DNA of 64,000 nucleotides from Isoetes taiwanensis (Eukaryota; Streptophyta; Lycopodiopsida; Isoetales; Isoetaceae). This document shows positions 1 to 11,090 of this stretch, piece by piece (position 1 is the first letter of the stretch; each line of letters starts with the position of its first letter). A program made the position numbers and the translations under genes. Where the stretch lies: contig JAJEKV010000026.1 of NCBI GenBank assembly GCA_021234155.1, positions 16,546,283 through 16,610,282 on the forward strand, given 5' to 3'. The notes below the pieces were generated by a model, which did not search any database, was not told where the DNA came from, and saw nothing but the letters and a program-made list of their open reading frames with translations.

Positions 1-2040
1 ATGAGTGATTTTGGGGGGGTCAAAATGCAATTTTATTACCAAAATAATTTTTTTTACCTCATTTTAGCTCCTTTTTTGAAAAAAAAAGGGAATCTTTGAG
101 GAATATTCCTTTTTCTCCCGTTTCAATGATTTGCTCTCGTTTAATATGCAATCTTGTTGGTTAACTCTACAGCTTGACAAGAAGCAGCTATGAATGCAAG
201 ATTTTTCTTGGCTAAAACAAACACGGAGACCGTTGTTTTCTAAATTAATTTCCAAAGGTAATCGATTCTAATACTCATTTTATCGATTCTAATACTTCCT
301 ACCACTACTGCAACCATAAATATAGGAATTGCAACTGACAATACCTTGAAAAAATAACTTAAAAACGCTTGCAAAATCAGCTTTGGGAGAACCAGCAAAC
401 GAAGCGCCAACTGAAATGAACAAGAGAAGTAGAAACAAGTCGAAACAATCAAATGAAAATCGCTTAAGCGATTTTGGTTTTTTTATTTTATTTTTTTTTC
501 GTGCATGTGAAAACAGCAAGTGGAAAATCGCTTAAGCGATTTTGGGTTTTTTTTTTTCCAATTTTTTTGGGGCCTACGGTTGACCGTGCGGCCAGGCCGT
601 GCGCTCGGCCTTCGTGCGGCCAGGGCCGTGCAGCAGGGGCCTTTTCAGGCGTGAAAATCGCTTAAGCGATTTTCATCCCCAAATTCGCTTAAGCGATTTT
701 CGGGCGCCGAAGACCCCGATTTCGGGAGCCAAAAAAGACCCCGAAAGACTTTCCATACCTGTTTTTATAATTCGTCTAAAATATTAACTTATTGCACTAC
801 ATTTCGTATTAACTTATTGCCCTTAATTACTTAATTTTCGTGCGTCGATATCACCCTTTAGATAAACACTCCTAACCAACTAATGTTATCATATATAATG
901 TGGTATAAACTATATTTTAAAGATATTAAGATGATGATGTTCTTGACTATTAAATTAGAGGTCATGTGGACCATTAATTGGCATCGGCATAACAGTCTAT
1001 CTTGATCTTCTTTAGTCGTACCTTTTCATATTTTTCCTTGGTTCATCTTGAATTGCTTTCTCAACTTTGGGAAGATTTGAAATATGATGTTTGAAGTTCA
1101 TCCTCAAGGCACAAATCGAGAGATCAAATATAGAAAACATTTGATGATAATTTGGAACTAATACTAAAAGTTTTAGCTCAAACTTGGCAATAGATATTTT
1201 TTATTGATAGAAGAGCTTATGAAATACAAATATCCTAAAATTTAGCTTGAGATTGACTAAGGTAAAGAAGAAATTGATTTAAAATGAACCTATGGATCAG
1301 TAATGGTCTTAGGTACAAAACCTTTATTGATTTATCATGATCGTGCCTTTGGCTCTTTTTCTTTACTTGTTTTTCTATTGGTCTCATATCCATAAAAGCA
1401 TTCATATATGATTTTTTCAATGACATACTATTTCAATAAATTTCTTCAAATATAACAAAATAAACATCAATTAAAAGTCACTTAAAATTGTTAACTATAA
1501 ATCAAAGCTGAACCTTCAAATTACAGGCCAGCAAATATTTTTTATGCAAATTAGTCAACTACTTATATACCAGATTTGAAGTAAAAAATCATTTTCATTC
1601 AAAAGTTATAGAATTTTAATTGAAACAGCCTTCTAGGAACCATTATTGGTTCACAGAAGACAGAAAACTGTTTTAACCCTATCATGTTTGACTGACTATA
1701 TCTTTCTTCCTAGACTTCGGATTGGAACAAGGTTTTTTGTGTACTCATTCTTATCTCGTATAGAAAAATACCATTATAATGAAAAAAAAAATTAAAAAAA
1801 AATCCTTTTATTGAGACAGTTTTACATTATATAAACATGAAGCAAACTGGATTTGACCCCCCTTGATTCACCTAAACACAACTTTTAATTTTAGGGGTAT
1901 ATGCATTTTTAACTATTTTTCCCGTGCAACGTGACTATCATATATTAACGTATAGAAAGGGTTTAACTGAATTTGCCATTGATTTTGTATGAATTTAAAG
2001 CGAATTGTACAAATGAACCATTTACGGTCCATCAAGGGAC
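1..2040. other. AT-rich intergenic DNA without recognisable gene
   Basis: No coding region is convincing on either strand. Apart from the palindromic repeats at 456-700 and a short GC-rich patch around 570-645, the stretch is AT-rich with many homopolymer runs. It ends where the retrotransposon remnant begins. Confidence 0.6.
456..700. repeat. Cluster of four copies of a 20-bp palindrome
   Basis: The perfect palindrome AAAATCGCTTAAGCGATTTT lies at 456-475, 524-543 and 654-673. A near-perfect copy lies at 681-700. Copies one and two are each followed by a T-rich run, and copies three and four are only 7 bp apart. A GC-rich tract (about 570-645) with repeated GGCC/CGTGCGGCC words separates the second and third copies. 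It could be a dispersed repeat, a protein-binding array or part of a transposon end. No function is known to me. Confidence 0.85.
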
Positions 2041-2342
2041 AACTCTAGTGTTAAAGAGGCACAGCCCAAACCCAAAAGAGGTCTGTCTTAGAGACTCCAA
2101 CCTTGTTGGAGATGAGGGAGGAGCAAATCATCCCCGAGCTAGTTCTTAACAACGTATTTAAGAAGACAAGAAGGTCTCAGTTCCTCGAATACTTGGTCAA
2201 GTGGAAGCACTTGCCCGTGGAAGACGCAACATGGGTATTAAAGCAAGATCTAGAGAAGCAATACCTGGAATTCATGGAGCAATTCGACGGCCAAGTCATC
2301 TCTAAATGGGTCGACGCCAACCTGTCGGGTGCTCTTAGCTAA
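2040..2342 (+). pseudogene. Ty3/gypsy (chromovirus-type) pol C-terminus with chromodomain
   Basis: The reading frame at 2103-2342 gives a 79-residue tail typical of the integrase C-terminus of plant chromoviruses: IIPELVLNNVF, then EYLVKWKHLPVEDATWV, the conserved aromatic and acidic pattern of a chromodomain. In such elements the domain directs integration to particular chromatin. Only the end of pol remains; reverse transcriptase, RNase H and integrase core are missing upstream. A polypurine tract and LTR follow about 1.1 kb downstream in the same orientation, consistent with the 3' end of one element. Confidence 0.8.
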
Positions 2343-2399
2343 GCTTGAGTATGCCTTAGTGTAAATGCAGGAAAGCGTGCATTCTAGGGTAGTTGGGAT

Positions 2400-2910
2400 G
2401 CATACACGAAGATCTTAGAGTGTAGGCGATGATAAAATCCCCCCCCCAGGGGTGTTCTCTAGGCCAGTACGCACCAAGAGTGTGCATGATTGGGAGGGTC
2501 ATGTAAGAGGAGCGCAGCATTGTGGGCGATGATGGGATCAGTAGAAGGTTCCCTAGTTTAAAACCTTTGGAACCATGCCGCACTGCGAGTGTGCATGACT
2601 GAAGAGGTCATGCACGAGTAGGCATGGGTTCGTGGGCAAGGCTGTGATCATCATTATGATGTTCTCTATGCCACAATGCAGGGTACGTGCACATGACCAT
2701 AGGGGGGTCATGATGAGGTAAGTGTGATCATGTGCGATGATGGGATTGTTTGGGGCATTCCCTAGCTTAAACCCCCAGGGGCATGAGGCACTGCGGGTGT
2801 ACATGATCAAGGGAATCTTGTACAAGGTAGCACCCGATCATGGGCGATGATAGGATCGTCTTAGACAGTCTTTAAGCTCAAATCTTTTGGGCCATGATCG
2901 AGTGCAAGGT
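2400..2910 (+). repeat. Degenerate tandem repeat, about 100-110 bp units, in retroelement 3' region
   Basis: About five diverged units can be followed by the recurring words GCGATGATGGGATC, TTCCCTAGYTTAAA, GCACTGCGRGTGTRCATGA and GGTCATG. Approximate unit starts are 2427, 2525, 2637, 2734 and 2844. The array lies between the chromodomain and the polypurine tract. It is probably a 3' untranslated region of the retrotransposon. Confidence 0.65.
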
Positions 2911-3129
2911 AGTAGGAATAACCTTGAGCTAGTAGTTCGGCTCAGGGAGGTAATTAGGGGGATGGTCCCCTAAAACCACAAACTTATTAACTAAATTAAT
3001 GTAATGTGCTACTTGTGGAAACCAGTGAATGGGAGTATGGAGGAGGGAGCATGTTACGAGAAAACAGGAGTCATAGATTTTAGACTTAACTATGAACTCC
3101 TAAATTTGTTGTCGTAATATTATGTGTGC

Positions 3130-3307
3130 ATACTTTTATAATAATACTTATTACGGCTATATAATTTTGTATAAGGTATAAATATAGCCTTATAATTATG
3201 TAATAAGTAATTAATGGGATACTTTTATAATAATACTTATTACGGCTATATAATTTTGTATAAGGTATAAATATAGCCTTATAATTACGTAATAAGTAAT
3301 TAATGGG
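3130..3307 (+). repeat. 89-bp tandem duplication able to form a cruciform
   Basis: Unit one is 3130-3218 and unit two 3219-3307, nearly identical. Within each unit CTTATTAC pairs with GTAATAAG and GGCTATA with TATAGCC, so each unit could fold into an imperfect hairpin. It lies just upstream of the polypurine tract of the Ty3/gypsy remnant. Confidence 0.8.
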
Positions 3308-3416
3308 AAGTTGATCTTTCTCAATAAAGTTAAGTTCCTATATTCATGTTGTGAGTTTTTGCAGGGCTGTTGCAGATTCATCACCTTAGCGTAATGCTGA
3401 GGACAGCATTATCCGA

Positions 3417-3430
3417 AGTGGGGGAGAATG
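3417..3430 (+). other. Polypurine tract and LTR start
   Basis: AAGTGGGGGAGAA runs directly into TGTGACGTTCCCC. A purine tract followed by TGTGACG is the usual junction between internal region and 3' LTR in plant Ty3/gypsy elements. A second purine tract plus LTR start lies 46 bp downstream (TG at 3475), and a third copy at 4558 borders the main LTR. Confidence 0.75.
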
Positions 3431-3496
3431 TGACGTTCCCCTGAAATATACGTTATAATCCTAAGGGGGGAGAATGTGACGTTCCCCTGAAATATA

Positions 3497-4535
3497 CATT
3501 CTAGAATGGGACTCGCAAGAAACCAACAAACCGCCCATAGATAGGCTTCTCATTCATCTCAGCAGATTTTCTACAATGGTGGACGGTGGGTAGCCGCACA
3601 CATGCGAACTACCCACGAAAAATAAAAGGAAAATCCAATTATATCACTTGGGCCCCAAAAAATACAACGCTAATAGATGAGTGGCTGATGTACCTGGCGA
3701 AAGCTTATCACCGGGATTAAAAAACCCTGCCCTTTCGGGTTATCGAGGAAAAACCCTAGTGATAAGCCTTCGGCAAGGGGCTTAGACAAACGTAAGGCAT
3801 AGAAATCGCTCCCAAAAACCCCCGCATGGAGAAATCGAAACAGATGCCGCCGCCACCACACCGCACATCACCAACGCAACAAACGAGACAACACAAACAT
3901 ACCGTGAGAATAGCATCACCCAAATGTGGAAAAGCATCACCCAAAGGTGGAAAACATGATAAACGTAAAATTGTGCACAATATAATAAACAAAGAAGGGG
4001 GAGGGAGGGTTCAAAGAGAATAAGGTACTGGCGAGAGAAGAGGAAGCGCCGATGAGACGGGATGCGTAAACGCCTGAAATAGCGAACTCCCAACCAAAAC
4101 GGCATGCGCACCGCGATGCATGCAAGACATGCATGCTCGCCCCATTCTAGAATGGCGATTCGATGTCTCCTGGATCGATGCGATTCTAGAATGGGACTCG
4201 CAAGAAACCAACAAACCACCCGACTACCGTGAGAACTTCCTTACAAACTAGGATCGAGGACGGTCACAGGACGAAGGCCAAGGCCGGAAAAGGATAGCAT
4301 GAAAGAAGCCAAATTGGCTAAAACCAGCAGAAGAAGCCCCTCCCCGCCCTGAAACAATTCAAAAAGAATAAGGTAATCACTGAGAGAAGAGGAAGCCCCG
4401 ATGAGACGGGATGCGTAAACGCCACCGAAATAGCTTAACTCCCAACCAAAAACGGCATGCATCACCGTGATGCATGCAAGACATGCATGCTCGTCCCATT
4501 CTAGAATGGCGATCCGATGTCTCGGATCGATGCGA
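3497..4535 (-). mobile_element. Non-coding element X, copy a
   Basis: This roughly 1-kb insertion is flanked by a perfect 44-bp direct repeat (3453-3496 and 4536-4579). Read on the minus strand it ends with a stem-loop (3693-3778), a conserved segment holding a GTAG...CTACCC mini-inverted repeat, and GAGATGAATG near the tail. The other end holds two diverged copies (about 3976-4200 and 4350-4535) of a block with GATGAGACGGGATGCG, runs of GCATGCATG and the palindrome CCATTCTAGAATGG. No long reading frame is present. The same parts recur at 26.3-28.6 kb and 45.3-46.2 kb. I infer a non-autonomous retroelement. Confidence 0.65.
3693..3778 (-). other. Conserved stem-loop, X copy a
   Basis: Arms CCTGGCGAAAGCTTATCAC (3693-3711) and GTGATAAGCCTTCGGCAAGG (3759-3778) pair along nearly 19 bp. 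Between them lies the conserved core, on the minus strand GGGTTTTTCCTCG, then CCCGAAAGGG (a GAAA tetraloop hairpin) and GGGTTTTTTAATCCC. Confidence 0.75.
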
Positions 4536-5737
4536 TTATAATCCTAAGGGGGGAGAATGTGACGTTCCCCTGAAATATATGCTATAAATACATATATTTC
4601 TAGGTTGTGTCACTGTACAAGTCTACTTTAGTAGCCTTGTACCCCATAGTAGGTGGAAAAAGGGAGCATGGCTAAGTTATTCATATAACTTAGCCAACCT
4701 TAGGCATAGGGTCATTTCCATATGGCCTCACCCTATTGAGCACCCGCCAGTACCTAGGCCTATAGTCGGTCACTTCGTGTGGGCCGGATATGGATCCGAC
4801 ACTTCCTGGGTCAATGATATCGCCCTGGGGCTCTCAAGAGTTGCAGATGTTGGCTTGGCTCTTGTTTTGCGGAGTTCGGTCGGGTACGAATCGTGTGTCA
4901 TGACTGATTCTCTAGACGCCCATGGAGCCACTAGACCTCATTGGACTGGGGAGATGCAACCCGGAGTACTCTCCATGGGTACGTATCCGGCAGGTTATAG
5001 TCACACTAGAGCCTGATTTAGCCCGTCTGCAAAGTATGAACAGGAGGGGCGGATGGAGTGGTCAACCCTAGCCATTGTCTATAGCCAGCCCCGCCATTGT
5101 TATATCTTGGTCTGCTCTATCTTGAGGCCCAGCCGTCAGTCTACTTCCCTTATGAGTCTGAGCCTGGGTAGGAGCTCTCATGTTTTATGGAATGTTGATA
5201 TTTTTGATGTATCTATAGACGTACGGATGTGCTACCCTTCAAAGTGGTTGGATGTATTGTTATTATTAATGCTGACATTATGCTATGCTTCCGCTGTTAT
5301 AGGAGCCCATAGGGGAAGGGCGTGCAAAACACCTTCTTGTCCCCTTCCCGCACCAGGTATATCTTGGGTGTGGGATAAACGGAGGGCCCATGCGGCCGAA
5401 GGGCTGGATGAGGGATATCCCGCGAGATATACGAACGACGTCGTACACATTAGACTCGTTGGGTGATACCGTAGGATTATGTCTCCGACTATAATCTGGC
5501 CATTGTTATGACTCGATCTGATCTATCTAGAGACGCCAGCCGTCAGTTGACTCTCCCTTGAGTCCAAACCCAAGTAAGGGCCTCCATTTGATGTATTGAT
5601 GTATCTAATGTATTTGTGTTGGATCGATGTTTACTACCCTTCGAGGTAGTTATGTCGCTATACGGATGATAGTGCTTTGTCGCTATATGGATGATAGTGC
5701 TTATGTTGTGTATGTTGCTTTCCCTGATTTAGCATTA

Positions 5738-6280
5738 GGGTTTTTTTTAGATTAAAAAAGGGCCTTCAAATCATGCCAACTAAGCCAAATGAAGATAAAT
5801 GGACTACCAATCAGAAATCAGAGCCTGACGGGTCCAGTCAGCAAAACAGTTATAATAACTAACTCACTGGATCATATTTTCTAGCATAACTATTGATAGA
5901 AAAGTCCAAATGAGCTCTCGTTTAGTGCAATAGATAGATCTCATTGAGATCTTTCCAACCTTAGGTGCTTTGCACATATTTTAACCACTTATGATTGTCA
6001 AAACTCCAAAAATTTTAGTTTTTACCATTTTTTACTATCCTACGGGGCTAAAAGATATGCAAACCACCCAAGGTTGGAAAGATCTCAATGAGATCTATCT
6101 ATTGCACCAAACAAGAGCTCATTTGGACTTTTCTAGCAACACTTATGCTAGAAAATGTGATCCAGTGAATTAGTTATAATTGTTTTGCTGACTGGATTAC
6201 CAGTTCTATTTTCTGATTGGTAGTTCATATAGCTTAGTCAGCAGTTCTTAGAAGGCCCTTTTATGATCTCAAAAAATCCC
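5738..6280. mobile_element. 543-bp fold-back element (MITE-like)
   Basis: The two halves are imperfect inverted repeats of about 240 bp each. Matching blocks include AAAGGGCCTTC, ACTACCAATCAGAAA, CAGTCAGCAAAAC, TTCTAGCATAA, GAAAAGTCCAAATGAGCTC and GATAGATCTCATTGAGATC. Ends are GGGNTTTTTT, with TA on both sides (5736-5737 and 6281-6282), as expected for a two-base target duplication of Tc1/mariner type. It sits inside the LTR and carries no coding sequence. Confidence 0.85.
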
Positions 6281-6454
6281 TAATGGGATCCCTTGACGAT
6301 GGGCTGGAATGACACCTTCATGTCCTTTGCTCGTTTCATTGACCATCCCAAACGTGAGTTAGACGGAGGGCCCATGCGACGGGACGTCATTGGATGGGAA
6401 AGGTCCTTCGGCATATACGATGGGCTGTCGTATATAGCGCAAGGCACGCCACAA

Positions 6455-6466
6455 TGGTATCAGAGC
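6455..6466 (+). other. LTR retrotransposon primer binding site
   Basis: TGGTATCAGAGC matches the 3' end of initiator tRNA-Met, the usual primer for minus-strand synthesis in plant LTR retrotransposons. It follows the LTR end CA by one base. A short palindrome GATCTTGG...CCAAGATC follows at 6471-6490. Confidence 0.85.
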
Positions 6467-8425
6467 AATGATCTTGGTTGACCAAGATCAAGCACTAACT
6501 ATCACCTTATGGTAGAAAACTAACTGGCCTAGTAAAAAGTTGGGGTGCAAATCCCAATATTGAACCTCGGAAAGTGGGAAAATTTTTCCACGAGTAGGGT
6601 CGTCATTAAAATTAAGTTAGATTAGAAAATAGGAGTAATAGAGTCCATGAATTCTAGCAAATTTGGGTGAAAGATTGTACATGAACCCAACATTCCACTA
6701 GGAACAGGTCAAAGAATTGGCCAAAACAGACTCTTAGGTGGAATATGGTAGCCGAGGAACCACTGAAAATTTTATAATTCTAATTTTTTCAGGGTCATTA
6801 TAATAAAGGAGGTTGTCATAAATAACCAAACGAATTTTGTAGCCGGTTGAACTTCCTGCATCAGGAAAAGGGGTTTAGATTATTTGATCTTAAGTAGAAA
6901 GAAAAGTGAAAACAACGGAATCCATGTTGCCTTAGCTGCATCGTGAATCTCGACCTTCAAAATAGATATCACCCCACTCATCCACCGTTGAATGGGAATA
7001 TCACACCCTCCAGCCCTAGGGGTTGCCCCAAAAAACCAGTCTTTACCTATCAAGTTTATTCGTATCATGTCATATCAAAAGGCTAGAGCTATTTGCACAT
7101 AAGTCCAATTTCGTTATTGTCTAAGTTCTCAAAAGTTTTCTTGAAGAGGCCTACTTGGGCTTCTGGATCAGAGTAGAAACCCATGGCCTTGACACATTTG
7201 AGGAATAGTTTGTAAGCAACTATCTATTTTTTCAAAATTTAAATCATTTCAGGTACGCATAAGCATAACAAATGCATCACAAATAGCATTTATGCGATGA
7301 CATATGCTTCGCATGTGGTAATTTGCATTTAAATCTGGATGCTGACATCAATTCATTGAATTGGTTTACTACAAGTAGTTATGGCTAAGAAGGCTTTCTT
7401 GACATGGTTGCTATTCCATTTTGCTGTAAATGAAGAATAGATAACTCAACAATCAAGTCAATATGGGCCAAGATCTTGGGGAAATTCTTGCATAGCATCT
7501 TCAGTTGCCAATGTAAGCTATGAATATGGTCTTGGTATTTAATCTGCATATATTGTAAGTTTCATTCAACCATTCACATATTTTAGATGCATCGGTAACC
7601 TGCTAGCAAATATCTGCATATACTAAAGTATCCACTAAAATTGATCTTTAGAGGGTTTAAGCATTCCAGCTAAGGAGCCAAGGAATTGAACCCTGATAAC
7701 CAATGTGGTGATATATCTAGGTTACCCAGAAGGAAAGATAGGCGGAACATACATTAATTTAGAGAATAAATAACTTAAGTAATAAACCGAAGATACCAAT
7801 GGTAACATATCAACTTTGGACCATTTCCACGTCTTAAGTAAAAGTTAAAACATGTAGATACAAGACCAAGATATTATCACTTATCAGCCTCAAATGTTCT
7901 GACTACCAGCCAATGATATTTTACAACACATGAATCGAGATATTACATATATGTTATGCATTTGTAAGGTTCTGCAGCATGACAATTCCATGCAAAAAGA
8001 CAAACAAATCACTAGGTACATTTCAACTGATTTCAATTATGCTTTCTTAAAAGAAGTATACTTGCGGGTCAAACGAATGAAGCTAGAAAAGATGTGGAAA
8101 AAATGGTACCTTGGTCAAGGAAGCCAGTTACATCTGGAGCCAAAATTCATGCCATCCACTGCAAAAAAGTACCCTAATCAATTTAAATACCAATAGACGA
8201 ATGAAAACACAATATTGCACAACATAGTTAATTATGCCACCTTTCTTCTCATTCTAGCGAACATTGTAGGAAGTACACATATCACCCACAATCCTGGACA
8301 GTTGGTAATTATATCATGTGCTTCATGCTATAGCTGAAGTGCAGCTTTCATTTCATTCAGCTGGCAGCATAAAGTTACATGGCATTCAATACATAGTCCA
8401 GTGAATCTTCAATCTAGAGATCCCA
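6467..8425. other. Retroelement leader grading into unannotated sequence
   Basis: The first few hundred bases after the primer binding site are probably the 5' leader of a retrotransposon, but no gag frame follows. The rest is AT-rich and holds no coding region I can support. The last part is presumably the 3' flank of the PPR gene. Confidence 0.4.
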
Positions 8426-10294
8426 TTAAATTCTTATATTACAAGTAGCATCAAAGCAGTTTGTCATTAATGGATATCCAGCAGTTTTTAGAGAACTTAA
8501 ACTGAGGATTTCCTTAAAGCACCGGGTCCCAACCTCGATGTTCCCGTACATTCTACAAGCACTGAGTAAAGACATCCAGCCCATGATATGAGATTGGTTA
8601 GTAGCATGAAGCAGATGTTCTGCCTCGTTAAGGCAACCTGCGCGGCCGAGAAGATCAATGATACATGTCAAATGGGAGAAAGTCGGGGTGATGCCATAAC
8701 ATACTTGCATGGTTCTGAAATATAATCGACCTTCCTCCAATAGACTTGCACGGCTGCATGCTATAAGAATAGATGAAAATGATACCTCGTCGGGCTCTAT
8801 GCCACAATTTCTCATTTGTTCAAAATACCCTAAGACCAAGTGGCCTTCCCCATGCTGGGCATAACCTGCAATCAATGCATTAAAGGATATGATATTTGGA
8901 TTCTTCAATGTGTAAAATACTCTATGTGCCTCCTCTAGACTCCCACATTTTGAATACATGTCCACCAAGGAGTTTCCCACAAAAGAATCTGATTCATACC
9001 TGCACTTAATTATCATCTCATGCAGCAACCTCCCTTTCTCTATTACTCCTACATTTCCGCATGCTTTCAAGATGCTTGAAAAGGTAACTTCATTTGGCTT
9101 TATGCCTTGGTGCTCCATCTCAGCAAAACATTTAAGAGCTCTAACACCTTCTCCATCATGAGTAAGTCCTGCTATAATTGCACTCCAAGACACAACATCT
9201 GGTTGTATACCTTCCAATTTCATCTTCTCAAGGCACTCTATTGCCAAAATAACTTCCCCATGCTGAACATATCCTGAAATCATTGCATTCCATGACACCA
9301 CATCCCGTTGTGATAAACATTGAAGAATTCTGCAAGCCTCCCTTTGTAGACCACGTTTTCCATACATATCGATAAGGGTATTCGCAGACATCAAACTCAT
9401 TTTAAGTCCACTAGTAAGCAGGTGTGCATGGATAAGCCTACCTTGTATTCCTCCAGCAGCAGCACAACCTTTCAAAACACTCAGATAAGTGACTTCATTT
9501 GCCGGTATGCCTTCATCTTGCATCTTTTGAAAGAATTCTAGAGCTAGAAAACCCATCCCATATTGAGAACACCCTGTAATCATGGCATTCCATAAAACCA
9601 CATCCCCATTTAACATTTCAGCAAATACTTTGCATGCGTCCTGGGGGCAGCCACATTTAGCATACATATCAACAAGTGTGCTCCCTAAAATTACATCTAA
9701 GGAGAACCCACTTTTGGCAAGTTCCTGATGGATATTCCTCCCCTGTCTCAGAGATTGTGTATTGGTGCATGCCTTGAGTACCGCAACATAAATATGCTTG
9801 TCACATTCTATATTTGCAAGTTGCATTTTCTGGTACAATTGAAGAGCCCTGTCACCCTGTCCAAGCTTAGCATTGGCCGAAATGACTGCAGCCCATGTAT
9901 ATTTTGATGGATTTACTATTCGTTTAAATGCTTCATTTGCCTCAGACAAACTTTTGTGAAATGCAAATATTCTAATAAGACTATCCCCTAAAATGGAAAG
10001 CGAATCAAGTCCATTATGGTTCATAAGCTCTTGAACCCGTCTTGCACATTTCAGATCTTTCCTTTCTTCACAATATTGTAAAAGACGGTATGCTTTTTCC
10101 CTGGTAACTAGAACCTCATCCCCTAAACCAAGCACCTTTTCTAACCTCCTCTCCCCACACATTTTGTTCAAAAGTATAAGATTACCACTAAACCACCAAT
10201 AACAGTGATAAGGATACCTTCCCTCTTTGGGTCGCCTTTGCCAGACTCCCACCATCCCAGATAGACATAACTTTCCTACAATGCCAATCCGCAA
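8426..10294 (-). CDS. Pentatricopeptide repeat protein, PLS class, E-type ending
   Basis: A 622-residue uninterrupted frame, intronless as is usual for plant PPR genes. PPR motifs run from about residue 95 to 590, with typical phrases such as LVDMYAKCG (207-215), VVSWNAMISGYVQHG (332-346), PNEVTFSSILKACG (400-413) and LTCIIDLLGRAG (542-553). The P, L and S spacing is that of PLS proteins, which bind organellar RNA one base per repeat and often act in C-to-U or U-to-C editing. After an E-like stretch (about 570-605) the protein ends abruptly without E+ or DYW domains, so any editing role would need a partner. The first Met is poorly supported; Met45 is an alternative, and targeting is not obvious. 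A 10-base T run at 10301-10310, just upstream of the start, could hide a frameshift to a longer N-terminus. The protein style recalls fern PPRs (inference). Confidence 0.9.
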   Translation of the reverse strand: MRIGIVGKLCLSGMVGVWQRRPKEGRYPYHCYWWFSGNLILLNKMCGERRLEKVLGLGDEVLVTREKAYRLLQYCEERKDLKCARRVQELMNHNGLDSLSILGDSLIRIFAFHKSLSEANEAFKRIVNPSKYTWAAVISANAKLGQGDRALQLYQKMQLANIECDKHIYVAVLKACTNTQSLRQGRNIHQELAKSGFSLDVILGSTLVDMYAKCGCPQDACKVFAEMLNGDVVLWNAMITGCSQYGMGFLALEFFQKMQDEGIPANEVTYLSVLKGCAAAGGIQGRLIHAHLLTSGLKMSLMSANTLIDMYGKRGLQREACRILQCLSQRDVVSWNAMISGYVQHGEVILAIECLEKMKLEGIQPDVVSWSAIIAGLTHDGEGVRALKCFAEMEHQGIKPNEVTFSSILKACGNVGVIEKGRLLHEMIIKCRYESDSFVGNSLVDMYSKCGSLEEAHRVFYTLKNPNIISFNALIAGYAQHGEGHLVLGYFEQMRNCGIEPDEVSFSSILIACSRASLLEEGRLYFRTMQVCYGITPTFSHLTCIIDLLGRAGCLNEAEHLLHATNQSHIMGWMSLLSACRMYGNIEVGTRCFKEILSLSSLKTAGYPLMTNCFDATCNIRI

Positions 10295-11090
10295 AATGGA
10301 TTTTTTTTTTGGGACTCTGAATCTTTAGAAAAGAATGTTCACATTTTCCAGTGAAACTAGTGATTGACATAAGGCCAAGCCGTTTGGCCTTCAAATAAAC
10401 CCCTTAATAATTTTTCCATTTCCCGCGAAGGGGCAAAACGAGGCCATTTCCCGCGAAGTTATTTGATAGCTTGGAGCATATTCTAAGCATATTTAAAGAT
10501 CTAACGGCCATAATTCCTGGTTCTTTTCTATTAGAAAGTTTGCATAACCCGAGATGCACGATTTTGTGCAATTCTAAACTGTCCACGTGGGCAGCCATGT
10601 CACAGAAACTTAATTGCTTTCCATGTCCATGTTAGCAAAATTCCCCTTCTTCAAGCATTGCCTTCAACCTCCGGCCTCCGGCGCAAGTAAAACGACCTTC
10701 ACCCTTTGCCCTGCCCGTTTCCCTTTCGCCCGTTTGTCTGAATTAATGGAGGCATGGAGACGATGACAAAGAATGTTTGAAGCACTCCATTTACACGGTT
10801 TACACCTTTCTGTCTTCACATTTGCAACAGGTTATTACTAGATCACCGCACTCTGTTGTAGGGAAGGGTATTTTTGCTGTAAATTTCAAGTTGACGAATC
10901 TGGATCATGAAGAAGCTATGGTGGGTTTCTTCAGAAAGTAGAATGGTGAATCTTTGTGCACTCTAGAGCATGCTTGGTGAAGGATTTCCAGGTATTATAT
11001 TTGTGGTTGTAGCTTGTGGGCTGCTCTACCTCTTGACAACACCCTGTTGTTGGATTTGACTACTGGTCTATCAAATTTATTTCAGATGAA
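10295..11090. other. PPR upstream region, no gene seen
   Basis: This stretch probably contains the promoter and 5' leader of the minus-strand PPR gene. A pyrimidine-rich patch lies near 10640-10740. I see no reliable TATA box and no other gene. A 5'-truncated LINE begins at its far end. Confidence 0.4.

Larger units (their letters stand above)
3429..6453 (+). repeat. Long terminal repeat of Ty3/gypsy element, interrupted twice
   Basis: The LTR opens with TGTGACG (3429, 3475 and, after an insertion, 4558) and closes with CGCCACA at 6453, giving the expected TG...CA ends with short inverted termini. The continuous part 4558-6453 is 1,896 bp; without the fold-back element at 5738-6280 it is about 1.35 kb. 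A primer binding site follows 1 bp later. Upstream lies the internal 3' end of an element, so this LTR has internal sequence on both sides. Short open frames inside it are not credible genes. Confidence 0.75.

Noticed and set aside
4028-4085. Possible hammerhead ribozyme in element X (GATGAG ... GAAATAG seen in most copies)
   Set aside because: The strict CUGAUGA core is not present (CCGATGA or AGATGA instead), and no matching stems I and III with a cleavage site could be found.
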